The translations under genes were made by a program, and so were the position numbers. The notes beneath the pieces are model-generated. The model was given only the letters and a program-made list of their open reading frames with translations. It ran no database searches and was not told the origin of the DNA. Source: Actinoalloteichus fjordicus (GTDB lineage: Bacteria > Actinomycetota > Actinomycetes > Mycobacteriales > Pseudonocardiaceae). From it: a stretch of 64,000 nt of DNA. Below, one piece after another: positions 1-8,848 of the stretch (position 1 is its first letter; the number at the start of each line of letters is the position of its first letter). Where the stretch lies: NCBI RefSeq assembly GCF_001941625.1, contig NZ_CP016076.1, forward strand, positions 5,048,249 through 5,112,248. Direction: 5' to 3'.

Positions 1-904
1 TGCGGATGGTCTGGAAGATCTCGTCCACATCCACCGCGCCACGGGGCGACATCGGCGGCGAACTCGGCTCCGCGGGCGAGCTTGCTGAGGGCGGGAGGTC
101 GGTTCCGAGCAGTGCGGCCGGGGTCGAGACGACGTCGTCCATCGCGACGCGCACCGCGCACGCCACGGAGAGCGCGGCGGTCGCCCCGTACAGGACCACG
201 GCCGCCAGATCGAGGGCGGGCTTCGGTCGCACGGCGGTGTTGGTGTCGTCGGTGGCGACTCGGAGATGGCCGTAGCCGCCGTACTCCGGGCAGACCCACT
301 CGATGTCGCGCAGTCGCTCCACCGGGTACACCGCCGAGCCGACCTTTCGCTTGGACCGGTGGGCCTGGATGCCCCACCGCATGGTTAGCACCCGGCCGTC
401 GAAGGCCACGGTGCCGTCGAAGCCCTTCGCGGTGAGTGGCGGCGGCGGAAGGCGTACCAGGAAACGCGGGGCGGGCACCTCGGAGTCCGGATTGACCGCG
501 ACCCGGTCCTCGATCTCGGAGGCGTAGTAGCCCGCCAGATCCTGCTGCGCGGAGTCCAAGGTCAGGCGATACGGCTCGGCCCCGTCGGGCAGTCCGCCCG
601 CCGCGACGGCCAGGACTGGCTCGGCGCGGGGACGCAGCCGGAGGTCGAGACTCGGCCGCCGCTTCTCGGTCAGGGTCACCCCGGCCAGCGCCTCGTTGGG
701 CACGAAGACCTCGCCGAACTCCCGGAGCAGGGCGTGAGTCCGCCGTCCGGTGCCGTACCGGATTCGGATGCCTGCGGCCTCGAAAGACCACCGCGCGTTG
801 CGCCCGGACAGCTCTAACCCGAAGTCCACGGCCAGAGGATAGCCTGCGCCGTCGGGGTGGACGCCGAGATCGCTCTCGTCTGAGAGCCTGTCTTTGATCC
901 CCAC
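1..904 (-). CDS. DUF4429 domain protein, C-terminus cut by window edge
   Basis: Reading the minus strand gives an uninterrupted frame of about 300 codons running off base 1. It contains two tandem DUF4429-like beta-rich units: the first around FGLELSGRNARWSFEAAG to about residue 130, the second starting near GFDGTVAFDGRVLTMRWG. A Pro/Ser-rich linker then leads into VDVDEIFQTIR, which looks like the start of a C-terminal SHOCT helix pair, as is usual in this family. Function in the family is unknown; PH-like membrane or ligand sensing is only a guess. The first in-frame start after the upstream TGA is GTG at 904; a second GTG at 829 is nearer the conserved domain and may be the true start. A palindrome lies about 55 bp upstream. 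Confidence 0.75.
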   Translation of the reverse strand, partial: MGIKDRLSDESDLGVHPDGAGYPLAVDFGLELSGRNARWSFEAAGIRIRYGTGRRTHALLREFGEVFVPNEALAGVTLTEKRRPSLDLRLRPRAEPVLAVAAGGLPDGAEPYRLTLDSAQQDLAGYYASEIEDRVAVNPDSEVPAPRFLVRLPPPPLTAKGFDGTVAFDGRVLTMRWGIQAHRSKRKVGSAVYPVERLRDIEWVCPEYGGYGHLRVATDDTNTAVRPKPALDLAAVVLYGATAALSVACAVRVAMDDVVSTPAALLGTDLPPSASSPAEPSSPPMSPRGAVDVDEIFQTIR

Positions 905-957
905 TTTCGGAGTTGCGCGGGGCCAGCGCGGCGATCTGCGGCGTTGTCGTCAGTCAA

Positions 958-973
958 CATAACTTTCGTTATG
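958..973. promoter_or_regulatory. Operator-like palindrome CATAAC-N4-GTTATG
   Basis: A perfect 6+6 inverted repeat with a 4-base spacer lies in the 180-bp gap between gnd (ending 1087) and the DUF4429 gene start. Arm length and spacing resemble TetR/MarR-type operators. It sits just upstream of the DUF4429 gene, so it would control that gene. No regulator gene is next to it, so the protein that binds is unknown. Confidence 0.35.
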
Positions 974-1086
974 CCCCCTTCCTCCGCCTGGCAGCTCAGC
1001 CACGCTGATCCCCGCTCACGTCTCCAGGAGGATCAAAGACAGACTCTGAGAAGTCGTCACGTCCACCCCTCGGCGAGGGGCTCTGA

Positions 1087-2532
1087 TCAGGCCTCGACCT
1101 CGTCCCGGCCCTGGCCCCACCGGGTGTGGAAGCTGCCCGGCCGGTCGACCCGCTGGTACGTGTGCGCGCCGAAGTAGTCGCGCTGGCCCTGCACCAGGGC
1201 GGCGGGCAGCCGCTCGGCACGCAGCGAGTCGTAGTAGGCCAGCCCGGAGGCCAGGCCCGGCACCGGCACTCCTGCGGCGGCGGCGGTGGCGACCACCCGC
1301 CGCCATGCCTCCTGCGCACGGCCGATCTGCTCGGTGAAGTACTCGTCGACCAGCAGGTTCACCAGGCCGGGGTCGGCACGGTAGGCATCGGTGATCCGGT
1401 TCAGGAATCGGGCGCGGATGATGCAGCCGCCACGCCAGATCCGCGCCGTGGCACCGAGGTCGATGTCCCAGCCGTACTCCCGACCCGCCTCGGTGATCAT
1501 GCTGAAGCCCTGGGCGTAGGCCGCGAGCTTCGCGCCGTAGAGCGCCTCGCGCAGGTCGTCCACGAAGTCGTCGCCGAGCTTGGGCGGCGCGGCCGGACCG
1601 GGCAGGTTCGCGGCGGCGGAACGCTGCTCGACGTGACCGGAGAGCGCCCTGGCGAACACGGCCTCCGCGATCCCCGCCACCGGCTCGCCGAGTTCCAGTC
1701 CCTCCCGGACCGTCCAGCGACCGGTGCCCTTCTGCTCCGCACGGTCGGCGACGACGTCCACGAACGGCCTGCCCGTGGCCGGGTCGACGTGGGCGAGCAC
1801 CTCGGCGGTGATCTCGATCAGGTAGGACTCCAGGTCGCCCTCGTTCCAGGTGCGAAACACCTCGGCGATCTCGGCGGGCTCTCGCCCGGCGGCCCGGCGC
1901 AGCAGGTCGTACGTCTCCGCGATGAACTGCATGTCGGCGTACTCGATGCCGTTGTGCACCATCTTGACGAAGTGGCCTGCGCCGTCGGGGCCGAGCCGCA
2001 CGCAGCAGGGGTCGCCGTCGACGACGGCGGCGATCGACTCGAGGATCGGACCGACCTGCTCGTAGGCCTCGGCGGAGCCGCCGGGCATGATGCTCGGGCC
2101 GAGCAGGGCGCCCTCCTCGCCGCCGGAGATTCCGGTGCCGACGAAGTGCAGGCCCTTCTCCCGCATGGCCGCCTCCCGCCGCCGAGTGTCGGCGAAGTGG
2201 GCGTTTCCGCCGTCGAGCAGGATGTCGCCGGGTTCGAGGAGTCCGGCCAGCTCGTCCAGCACCGCGTCGGTCCCGGCGCCCGCCTTGACCATCACGATGA
2301 TCTTCCGAGGCCGTTCGAGGACCGCGACCAGATCGGCGAGGGTCGCCGCCTCCACGAAGGCACCCTCGTCGCCGTGCTGATCAAGCAGTTCGCGCGTCTT
2401 GGCCTGGGTCCGGTTGTGCACCGCGACCGTGTATCCGCGCCTGGCGAGATTGCGGGCGAGATTGCTGCCCATCGTGGCAAGCCCGGTGACCCCGATCCGT
2501 GCGGTACGCGCAACATCATCCGTCATGTCCAC
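1087..2532 (-). CDS. gnd: 6-phosphogluconate dehydrogenase (NADP+, decarboxylating)
   Basis: Oxidatively decarboxylates 6-phosphogluconate to ribulose 5-phosphate, making NADPH in the cytosolic pentose phosphate pathway. The 481-residue product has the N-terminal Rossmann signature GLATMGSNLARNLARRGY, the substrate and catalytic block GHFVKMVHNGIEYADMQ, and a full-length all-helical C-terminal domain. Length matches the long dimeric form of the family (about 470-485 residues). ATG at 2532 is followed by MDMTDD; a second ATG two codons on could also serve. It diverges from the decarboxylase gene at 2727, leaving about 190 bp for back-to-back promoters. No sign of damage. Confidence 0.97.
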   Translation of the reverse strand: MDMTDDVARTARIGVTGLATMGSNLARNLARRGYTVAVHNRTQAKTRELLDQHGDEGAFVEAATLADLVAVLERPRKIIVMVKAGAGTDAVLDELAGLLEPGDILLDGGNAHFADTRRREAAMREKGLHFVGTGISGGEEGALLGPSIMPGGSAEAYEQVGPILESIAAVVDGDPCCVRLGPDGAGHFVKMVHNGIEYADMQFIAETYDLLRRAAGREPAEIAEVFRTWNEGDLESYLIEITAEVLAHVDPATGRPFVDVVADRAEQKGTGRWTVREGLELGEPVAGIAEAVFARALSGHVEQRSAAANLPGPAAPPKLGDDFVDDLREALYGAKLAAYAQGFSMITEAGREYGWDIDLGATARIWRGGCIIRARFLNRITDAYRADPGLVNLLVDEYFTEQIGRAQEAWRRVVATAAAAGVPVPGLASGLAYYDSLRAERLPAALVQGQRDYFGAHTYQRVDRPGSFHTRWGQGRDEVEA

Positions 2533-2726
2533 AGCCTCCCCCGAGAGGTGTGTCTCGCGCGAGTCGTTGTCGGCAACGCCTCGTCCGGGAATCTCCGCGT
2601 TCAGTGGGAACCGGCGGCCCCCGACCAGTGGGCAGACAGGTCGGTCCCGGCCCGATGCCTGTTCCGTCGCGCGACGGCAGGCCTGCGGCTCGGGGACTAG
2701 CGTGGGTGTTCGTGCCCGGTACCGAG

Positions 2727-4157
2727 ATGACCTCCGAGGAGTTCCGCGAGTTCGGCCACGCCGTCGTGGACTGGATAGCGGACTACCGCGCAGGCGTGGC
2801 CGACCTGCCCGTGCGTGGCGAGATTCGGCCGGGACGACTGTGGGAGCAACTGCCCGATCGGCTGCCCGAGGAGGGCGAGTCGCCTGCTGCGTTGCTGGCC
2901 GACCTCGACCGCGTCATCGTGCCCGCCCTGGCCCACTGGCAGCATCCGGCCTTCTTCGGCTACTTCCCGGCGAACTCCTCACTGGCCTCGGTGCTGGGCG
3001 ACCTGCTCTCCAGCGGCCTCGGCGTCCAGGGCATCTCGTGGACGACCGCCCCGGCGTCGACCGAACTGGAGCAGTACCTGCTGGACCGGCTCGCCGAGGA
3101 GCTGGGGCTGCCCGCCGAGTTCACCTTCCCCGGCGGCGGAGGCGGCGTCATTCAGGACTCGGCGTCCTCCGCCGTCCTGGTCACGCTGCTCGCCGCACTC
3201 CACCGCGACTCCCTCGGTGCCTGGCGGTCGAGCGGACTCACCGGCGGGGAGGTCGTCTACGGATCGACGGAGACGCATTCCAGCCTGGCCAAGGCGGTCC
3301 GAGTGGCCGGTCTCGGCCACGACGGGCTGCGGCTGGTGCCGGTCGATCCCGTCACCCTGGCGATGCGGCCCGACGAGCTGGCCGAGGCCGTCGCCGAGGA
3401 CGTGGCCGCCGGGCGCAGGCCGGTGCTGGTGTGCGCGACGGTGGGCACCACCGGGACCGGCGCGATCGACCCGCTGACCGAGATCGCCGCGATCTGCCGC
3501 GAACACGGGATCTGGCTGCACGTCGACGGCGCGTGGGCCGGGGTGGCCGCCCTGTGCCCCGAGCTGCGCGCGTTGTTCCCCGGGGTCGCCGAGGCGGACT
3601 CCTTCTGCACCAATGCGCACAAGTGGCTGATGACCGCCTTCGACTGCAGCCTGTACTGGACCCGCCATCCGGGAGTACTCGTCGACGCCCTGTCGATCCT
3701 GCCGGAGTATCTGCGCAACGCCGCAGGCGAGAGCAGGGCGGTCGTCGAGTACCGAGACTGGCAGATCCCCCTCGGCAGGCGATTTCGAGCGTTGAAGCTC
3801 TGGGCCGTGCTGCGTTGGTTCGGACTGCGGGGTCTGCGGGAACACCTTCGCCGCCACGTCGCGCTCGCGGCGGAACTGGCGGATCTCGTCCGCTCCGACG
3901 ATCGGTTCACTCTGGTCACGGAGCCGTCCTTCGCCCTGGTCTGTCTCCGGGCGCACACCGGGAACGGTGCGGCGGCCGACGACCGCCGCACCGAGCGGCT
4001 ACTCGCCTCGGTCAACAAGACCGGTCAGGCGTTTCTCAGTCACACGGCGGTGGATGGGCGCCCGGTGATACGGGTGGCGATCGGCGGCGTCACCACCGAG
4101 AGCAGACATGTCCTGGAGCTCTGGCGCCTTCTCCGGGAGGAGTTCGATCGGGCGTAG
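2727..4157 (+). CDS. Pyridoxal-dependent aromatic-L-amino-acid decarboxylase family protein
   Basis: A group II PLP decarboxylase (DOPA/tryptophan/tyrosine decarboxylase type) that would remove CO2 from an aromatic amino acid to give an amine. The 476-residue chain has the family's N-terminal swapped segment, the cofactor-stacking His near residue 184 (TETHSS), the Asp of HVDGAWAG near 267, and the Schiff-base lysine near 299 in TNAHKW, with DCS following as in animal DDC. The frame stays open far upstream, but the conserved part begins at MTSEEF; in-frame GTG codons at 2712 and 2706 are alternative starts. Substrate cannot be set from sequence. It stands alone, with no adjacent biosynthetic genes, so the amine's use is unclear. 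Confidence 0.9.
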   Translation: MTSEEFREFGHAVVDWIADYRAGVADLPVRGEIRPGRLWEQLPDRLPEEGESPAALLADLDRVIVPALAHWQHPAFFGYFPANSSLASVLGDLLSSGLGVQGISWTTAPASTELEQYLLDRLAEELGLPAEFTFPGGGGGVIQDSASSAVLVTLLAALHRDSLGAWRSSGLTGGEVVYGSTETHSSLAKAVRVAGLGHDGLRLVPVDPVTLAMRPDELAEAVAEDVAAGRRPVLVCATVGTTGTGAIDPLTEIAAICREHGIWLHVDGAWAGVAALCPELRALFPGVAEADSFCTNAHKWLMTAFDCSLYWTRHPGVLVDALSILPEYLRNAAGESRAVVEYRDWQIPLGRRFRALKLWAVLRWFGLRGLREHLRRHVALAAELADLVRSDDRFTLVTEPSFALVCLRAHTGNGAAADDRRTERLLASVNKTGQAFLSHTAVDGRPVIRVAIGGVTTESRHVLELWRLLREEFDRA

Positions 4158-4333
4158 TCGAGGCTCGGCCTGCCTTCGCCACCGTCGGCCGGGGCCCGGC
4201 GTCAGCGGCCGGGTGTTCCTCGACCCACCCCGCCGCACGCTTTCCGCACATCCGGGCCCGACCGGCAGGCGAAGGGGTCCGCCGAGCTCAACGCCCTGCC
4301 TGCTCTCCGCGGTCGCCGACGACGGCGATGCCC

Positions 4334-4355
4334 CCTGGCGGGCACCCGCCCCAGG
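4334..4355. terminator. Weak hairpin between convergent genes
   Basis: CCTGGCGGG is followed after two bases by CCCGCCCCAGG, an imperfect inverted repeat with one bulge. It lies between the convergent decarboxylase and DUF368 genes. There is no T-run, and the evidence is positional only. Confidence 0.3.
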
Positions 4356-4358
4356 AGA

Positions 4359-5441
4359 TCAGCGTCGGATGCGCTCGGTGGGTTCGTCCCCACTCGTCCG
4401 GGGGATGCGCATCGTCTCCTCATTCGGGGACACCGCAGCGTCCGCTCCCGCCTGCTCGGCGGCCTCGGCCGCCCGCTTGGCCGCGACCTGCTGCTCAGCG
4501 AAGACCAACACGAGCACCACGCCCGCCCCGGCGAGAGCGAGCAGGAGAACCGGGATCAGGTCTCCATCGGGTGACTGGGCCGCGCTGTCGGCGTCCTGCC
4601 ACGGCCAGAGCGCACGCAGCGAGCCGATCATCAGGCCGGTCATGACCGCGAGAGTCGCCCGCCGACGATGCTCCAACAGCCACTGGAGGACCTTCACAAA
4701 GGTCCCAAGGCCGATCACCGCACCGAGCATGAACACGCCGATGTAGGTCAGGTCCCGCGCGTTGAGCGCATCCAGGGTCGGCTCGTAGAGCCCGACCACC
4801 ATCATCAGGAACGATCCGGAGAGCCCGGGGAGCACCAGGGCGCAGACGGCGAAGGCCGCGACGATCCCGACCAGCCACAGCGGCGGGTCCTCGAACGCGC
4901 CGTAGGGCAGCCCGGTCAGCAGCAGCGCCGCCACGGCGGTGCCGATCAGCAGGACCCAGTGCAGCGGTCGTCTCAGCCCGCCCATCATTCGGACCGGGAC
5001 CAGGATCGAGGCCGCCACCATGCCGATGAAGACCGCCCGCGACTCGACCGGATAGTCGTCGAGGATCGGGGTGAGCAGACGGGCCACCGTCACCACGGCG
5101 ATCGCCATGCCCGCCAGGACCGCGCCCAGCAGCGCCCAGTCCGCTTTGGCGGCCTCGGCCTTCATCGGGGCGAAGTCCCGCCTGCGCAGCCCGGAGACCA
5201 GCAGTCGCATCATGGTCACCAGGTGGCCCGCTGAGGCGATCAGCCGTTCGTAAAGCCCGGTGACCAGCGCGACCGTGCCGCCACTGACTCCGGGGATGAT
5301 CTCCACGGTGCCGATGAGGCCACCTGCCAGGAAGTTCAGCGGAGCCGATCTCCACGTCGTCGGTCGGAGCCGCGATCGTGGCTCCGGTGGGGATGTCGGC
5401 GAGGACTTCGGCGAGGGCTTCGGTGAGGGCACGGTAGGCAC
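4359..5441 (-). CDS. DUF368 family membrane protein, predicted polyprenyl-phosphate transporter
   Basis: A multi-pass membrane protein of 360 residues. It carries the DUF368 hallmark EIIPGVSGGTVALVTGLYER near residue 50 and the paired inverted-repeat motif LVLPGLSGSFLMMVVGLYEP about 160 residues later. DUF368 proteins (PopT) have been identified as undecaprenyl-phosphate translocases that return the lipid carrier across the membrane for cell-wall synthesis; assignment here is by family. Eight to ten hydrophobic segments are visible. The N-terminus is an unusual Pro/Ser/Lys repeat (SPKPSPKSSPTSPP) before the first helix and the C-terminal 45 residues are charged and soluble. The start is GTG at 5441. 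It faces the decarboxylase gene and follows tesB by about 110 bp on the same strand. Confidence 0.85.
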   Translation of the reverse strand: MPTVPSPKPSPKSSPTSPPEPRSRLRPTTWRSAPLNFLAGGLIGTVEIIPGVSGGTVALVTGLYERLIASAGHLVTMMRLLVSGLRRRDFAPMKAEAAKADWALLGAVLAGMAIAVVTVARLLTPILDDYPVESRAVFIGMVAASILVPVRMMGGLRRPLHWVLLIGTAVAALLLTGLPYGAFEDPPLWLVGIVAAFAVCALVLPGLSGSFLMMVVGLYEPTLDALNARDLTYIGVFMLGAVIGLGTFVKVLQWLLEHRRRATLAVMTGLMIGSLRALWPWQDADSAAQSPDGDLIPVLLLALAGAGVVLVLVFAEQQVAAKRAAEAAEQAGADAAVSPNEETMRIPRTSGDEPTERIRR

Positions 5442-5553
5442 GATATCCGCCCGCCGTGCCGCACCGAATCACCGCGGTCTGCGGCTCCCCGGGTCGACGC
5501 AGCACTCCTGCCCCTGCCGGAACCATCGGCGACGGTCGCCGACGGAGCGGAGA

Positions 5554-6525
5554 TCACGGGGAGACGCGGAGCAGCCCCTCCTGGACCACCGAGGCGATCA
5601 GCCTGCCGTCCCTGGTGAAGAAGCGGCCCGTGGCCAGGCCGCGCCCGCCGGATGCGCTGGGCGAGGCGCAGTCGTACAGGAACCACTCGTCGGCGCGGAA
5701 CGGCCGGTGGAACCACATCGCATGATCGAGGCTCGCGCCCGCGACCCGATCGGTCCCCCAGTAGACGCCGTGGCGGGCGAGCACCGAGTCCAGCAACGTC
5801 AGGTCCGAGACGTAGGCGAGCAGGCACACGTGCAGCACCTCGTCGTCGGGCAGGCTCCCGGCGGCGCGCATCCAGACCTTGTTGTGCGCCTCCCTCGGAC
5901 CGCTCTCCCTGGACAGCCACGGCGGGTCGTTGACGTAGCGCAGGTCGAACGGGCGGGGGGTCGTGGCGAACACCCCGAGCTTGTCCCGATAAGCCGCGAC
6001 CCGATCCGCCCAGGTGGGCAGCGTCTCCGGGGCAGGCACCTCGGGCATCACCTCGGCATGATCCAGTCCGGTCTCGCGCATCTGATAGGAGGCCGAGAGG
6101 GAGAAGATCGCCTTGCCGTGCTGAACGGCGACCACACGCCGAGTCGTGAACGACCGGCCGTCGCGGATCCGGTCCACCTCGTAGACGATCGGGACGCTCG
6201 GGTCGCCGCCGCGGATGAAGTAGGCATGCAGCGAGTGCACATAACGATCGGCGGGCACCGTTCTGGTGGCGGCCACGAGGGCCTGCCCGGCGACCTGGCC
6301 GCCGAAGACCCGCACCGGGGACTCCGCCGGGCTCACGCCTCGGTAGAGGTTCTCCTCGATCCGCTCCAGATCGAGCAGTGTCACCAGCCGGTCCAGGACC
6401 GGTTGTCCGGACGCGACGTCGTCGCCCCCGACCTCGGCACGCCCGGCGGCGGCCGTGGACCGTGGCACGGCGTCCGAGCCGACTCCGGTCGGATCGGACG
6501 CCGCGTTGCGGTTCGTCTCGGTCAT
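5554..6525 (-). CDS. tesB: Acyl-CoA thioesterase II
   Basis: Hydrolyses acyl-CoA to free acid and CoA. The 323-residue double-hotdog protein has the TesB N-terminal block LERIEENLYRGVSP, the strongly conserved VFGGQVAGQALVAA, HSLHAYFIRGGD, and a C-terminal ASLDHAMWFHRPFRADEW block. The frame is open to 6645, but the ATG at 6525 (MTETNRN) is the first plausible start and lies clear of pyk, whose stop is 86 bp upstream at 6611. Both genes are on the minus strand, so they may be co-transcribed. The first 40 residues are variable and probably disordered. Confidence 0.93.
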   Translation of the reverse strand: MTETNRNAASDPTGVGSDAVPRSTAAAGRAEVGGDDVASGQPVLDRLVTLLDLERIEENLYRGVSPAESPVRVFGGQVAGQALVAATRTVPADRYVHSLHAYFIRGGDPSVPIVYEVDRIRDGRSFTTRRVVAVQHGKAIFSLSASYQMRETGLDHAEVMPEVPAPETLPTWADRVAAYRDKLGVFATTPRPFDLRYVNDPPWLSRESGPREAHNKVWMRAAGSLPDDEVLHVCLLAYVSDLTLLDSVLARHGVYWGTDRVAGASLDHAMWFHRPFRADEWFLYDCASPSASGGRGLATGRFFTRDGRLIASVVQEGLLRVSP

Positions 6526-6610
6526 GCGGTCGTCTCGCGATCGACCGGCGGTGCGCCTCGCATGACTCGGAACGCTACCCCGCGAGACGGCGGGGCGGGC
6601 CCGGAAGGGC

Positions 6611-8035
6611 TCAGGCGTGGTCGTCCTCACCGAGCCGGTGAACACGGATCAGATTGGTGGAGCCGACCGTGCCGGGAGGCGAGCCCGCGACGATGACGAC
6701 CAGGTCGCCGCGCTGGTAACGACCCATCGAGAGCATCGCCAGGTCGACCTGCTCCACCATGCGGTCGGTGGAGTCGACCTTGTCCACCAGGAACGTCTCG
6801 GTGCCCCAGGTCATGGACAGCTGCCTGAGCACCTCCGGCTCCGGGGTGAAGGCCAGCAGGGGCAGCGAGGTGTGCAGCCGGGCCACTCGGCGCACCGTGT
6901 CGCCGGACTGGGTGAAGGCGACCAGCGCCTTGGCGTTGAGCCGCTCGCCCACGTCGCGGGCCGCGTAGGAGATGACGCCCCGCTTGGTCCTCGGAACGTG
7001 GGTCAGCGGCGGGACCACGGTCGTCTCGGTCTCCACCGCCTCGATGATGCGGGCCATGGTCAGGACGGTCTCGACCGGATAGCGCCCGACGCTGGTCTCG
7101 CCGGACAGCATCACCGCGTCGGTGCCGTCGAGCACGGCGTTGGCCACGTCCGAGGTCTCGGCGCGGGTCGGCCTGGAGTTGTTGATCATCGATTCGAGCA
7201 TCTGGGTGGCCACGATGACCGGCTTGGCGTTCTCCCTGGCGATCTGGATCGCCCGCTTCTGCACGAGCGGCACCTGCTCCAGGGGCAGTTCGACGCCCAG
7301 GTCGCCTCTGGCGACCATCACGCCGTCGAAGGCCAGCACGATGGCCTCCAGGTTCTCCACCGCCTCCGGCTTCTCCAGCTTCGCCACGACGGGGAGTCTG
7401 CGGCTGCCCACGCGGTCCATTACCTGATGGGCCAGGTCGATGTCGGCAGGCGAGCGGACGAAGGACAGCGCGATGAAGTCGACTTCGAGCGAGAGCGCGA
7501 ACTCGAGGTCCGCGATGTCCTTCTCGGAGAGCGCCGGGACGCTGACGTCCATGCCGGGCAGCGAGAGGCCCTTGTTGTCACTGACGGGGCCGCCCTCGGT
7601 CACCTCGCAGACGACGTCCGACCCCTCGACGGCCGTGACCACCAGGCCGACCTTGCCGTCGTCGACCAGCAGACGATCGCCCACCTTCGCGTCGTCGGCC
7701 AGCCCCTTGTAGGTGGTGGACACGCGGTCGTGGGTTCCCACCACGTCCTCGACGGTCACGCGCACCGTCTTGCCCGTCTCCCACTCCACCGGGCCGCCCG
7801 CGAACCGACCGAGTCGGATCTTGGGTCCCTGGAGATCGGCGAGCACTCCCACGGCGCGTCCGGACTCCCGGGCGGCTTCACGGACCAGCTCGTACACGCG
7901 CTTGTGCTCCGCGTGCTCGCCATGACTGAAATTCATCCGGGCGACATCCATGCCCGCACGAACGAGGTCCCGGATCTTCTCCGGGGTCGCGGTGGCAGGG
8001 CCCAGCGTACAAACGATCTTCGCACGTCGACTCAC
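6611..8035 (-). CDS. pyk: Pyruvate kinase
   Basis: Transfers phosphate from phosphoenolpyruvate to ADP in the last step of glycolysis. The 474-residue protein begins RRAKIVCTLGPAT as in all actinobacterial enzymes, has the MNFSHG substrate motif, the active-site signature VAKLEKPEAVENLEAI (catalytic Lys), MVARGDLGVELP, and the conserved MLSGETSVGRYPVE. The C-terminal effector domain is complete. The start is GTG at 8035. It diverges from the VanZ-like gene; the 230-bp gap between them holds a large hairpin. Confidence 0.97.
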   Translation of the reverse strand: MSRRAKIVCTLGPATATPEKIRDLVRAGMDVARMNFSHGEHAEHKRVYELVREAARESGRAVGVLADLQGPKIRLGRFAGGPVEWETGKTVRVTVEDVVGTHDRVSTTYKGLADDAKVGDRLLVDDGKVGLVVTAVEGSDVVCEVTEGGPVSDNKGLSLPGMDVSVPALSEKDIADLEFALSLEVDFIALSFVRSPADIDLAHQVMDRVGSRRLPVVAKLEKPEAVENLEAIVLAFDGVMVARGDLGVELPLEQVPLVQKRAIQIARENAKPVIVATQMLESMINNSRPTRAETSDVANAVLDGTDAVMLSGETSVGRYPVETVLTMARIIEAVETETTVVPPLTHVPRTKRGVISYAARDVGERLNAKALVAFTQSGDTVRRVARLHTSLPLLAFTPEPEVLRQLSMTWGTETFLVDKVDSTDRMVEQVDLAMLSMGRYQRGDLVVIVAGSPPGTVGSTNLIRVHRLGEDDHA

Positions 8036-8212
8036 GTCTGGTCAGCGTAGTCCGCCCACTGGACCGATTCTGCCCCACGCGGCAGAAAAGTTGTCTCATT
8101 CTGCAGTCGATCAGTCGTTCGAGCACCGGGAGTGACCGGTCTGCCCACCCAGGGCAGCCTGGGCGAGCCGCTCACCTGCGCGGAGTGGGTGATCCGCGAC
8201 TCGCAGCGACGG

Positions 8213-8247
8213 CGCAACCGGCCCGGCGCGCGGCCCGGCCGGTTGCG
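8213..8247. promoter_or_regulatory. 11-bp-stem hairpin in vanZ-like leader
   Basis: CGCAACCGGCC pairs perfectly with GGCCGGTTGCG across a 13-base GC-rich loop. It ends 22 bp before the GTG start of the VanZ-like gene and about 180 bp upstream of pyk. This could be an attenuator or leader structure for the VanZ gene, or simply a strong hairpin. Confidence 0.4.
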
Positions 8248-8269
8248 GCCGGCGTGCGAGACTGCTCGC

Positions 8270-8710
8270 GTGTCGCTCCGGCAGCTGCTCTTCCCCCTCG
8301 CCGTGCTGATCAGCCTCGTGGTGTTCTTCATGCCCGCGGGCGGGGTGCCCTCGGCGCCGCCCGGCACGGACAAGGTGGTCCACGGGGCGGTGTTCGCCAT
8401 GCTGGCGGTGACCGGGCTCCTGGCGGCCGTCTCCCGGCTGCCGCTGTCGCTCGGCCTCGTCGGCTATGCCTGCCTCACCGAGGTGCTTCAGGCCGTCCTC
8501 CCGCTGGGCCGCAGCGGCGATCCATGGGACGTGCTCGCCGACCTCGTCGGGCTCGGCATCGGCTGGGGACTCGTCCGGTTCGGCGGGCGGCTCGCTTCGC
8601 GTCGCTCCTCGGCGTCCCGTGCCGACCCGTCGCAGGCGTCGGCCGCCCCGGCGGAAGCCTCGGCGACCGTCGCCGAAGCCCCGAGCCGGGATCTGAACGC
8701 GGCCTCCTGA
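8270..8710 (+). CDS. VanZ-like family membrane protein
   Basis: A small membrane protein of 146 residues with four hydrophobic segments: LLFPLAVLISLVVFF near residue 5, a second after DKVVHGAVFAMLAVTGLLAA, then LGLVGYACLTEVLQAVLPLG, and DVLADLVGLGIGWGL. The DKVVHG and TEVLQ motifs with a following GDPWDVLADLVG are those of VanZ-like proteins, some of which confer teicoplanin resistance; most have unknown roles in the envelope. The 40-residue Ala/Ser-rich tail is soluble. The frame is open upstream to 8132, but GTG at 8270 begins right at the first membrane segment. Stands alone between pyk and the convergent peptidase gene. Confidence 0.8.
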   Translation: MSLRQLLFPLAVLISLVVFFMPAGGVPSAPPGTDKVVHGAVFAMLAVTGLLAAVSRLPLSLGLVGYACLTEVLQAVLPLGRSGDPWDVLADLVGLGIGWGLVRFGGRLASRRSSASRADPSQASAAPAEASATVAEAPSRDLNAAS

Positions 8711-8728
8711 GGCGGCAGGAGCAGCGCC

Positions 8729-8753
8729 GGGAGTCCGACGCCAGGAGACTCCC
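8729..8753. terminator. Hairpin between convergent genes
   Basis: GGGAGTC and GACTCCC form a 7-bp perfect stem with an 11-base loop, 19 bp after the vanZ-like stop and about 95 bp after the peptidase stop on the other strand. It is placed to serve as a terminator for both, though no U-tract follows. Confidence 0.45.
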
Positions 8754-8848
8754 TCTGGTCGAGCCGGATCGTCCTCGGCACCGACGTCGGGCCTCGGCGG
8801 TTGACGGCGGACCGGGCCCCGCCATGCGACGAGGCCCGCTCACACCGC

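Noticed and set aside
1126-4645. Long plus-strand frames over gnd and the decarboxylase gene
   Set aside because: They overlap well-supported genes in other frames and are Arg/Gly-rich without domains.
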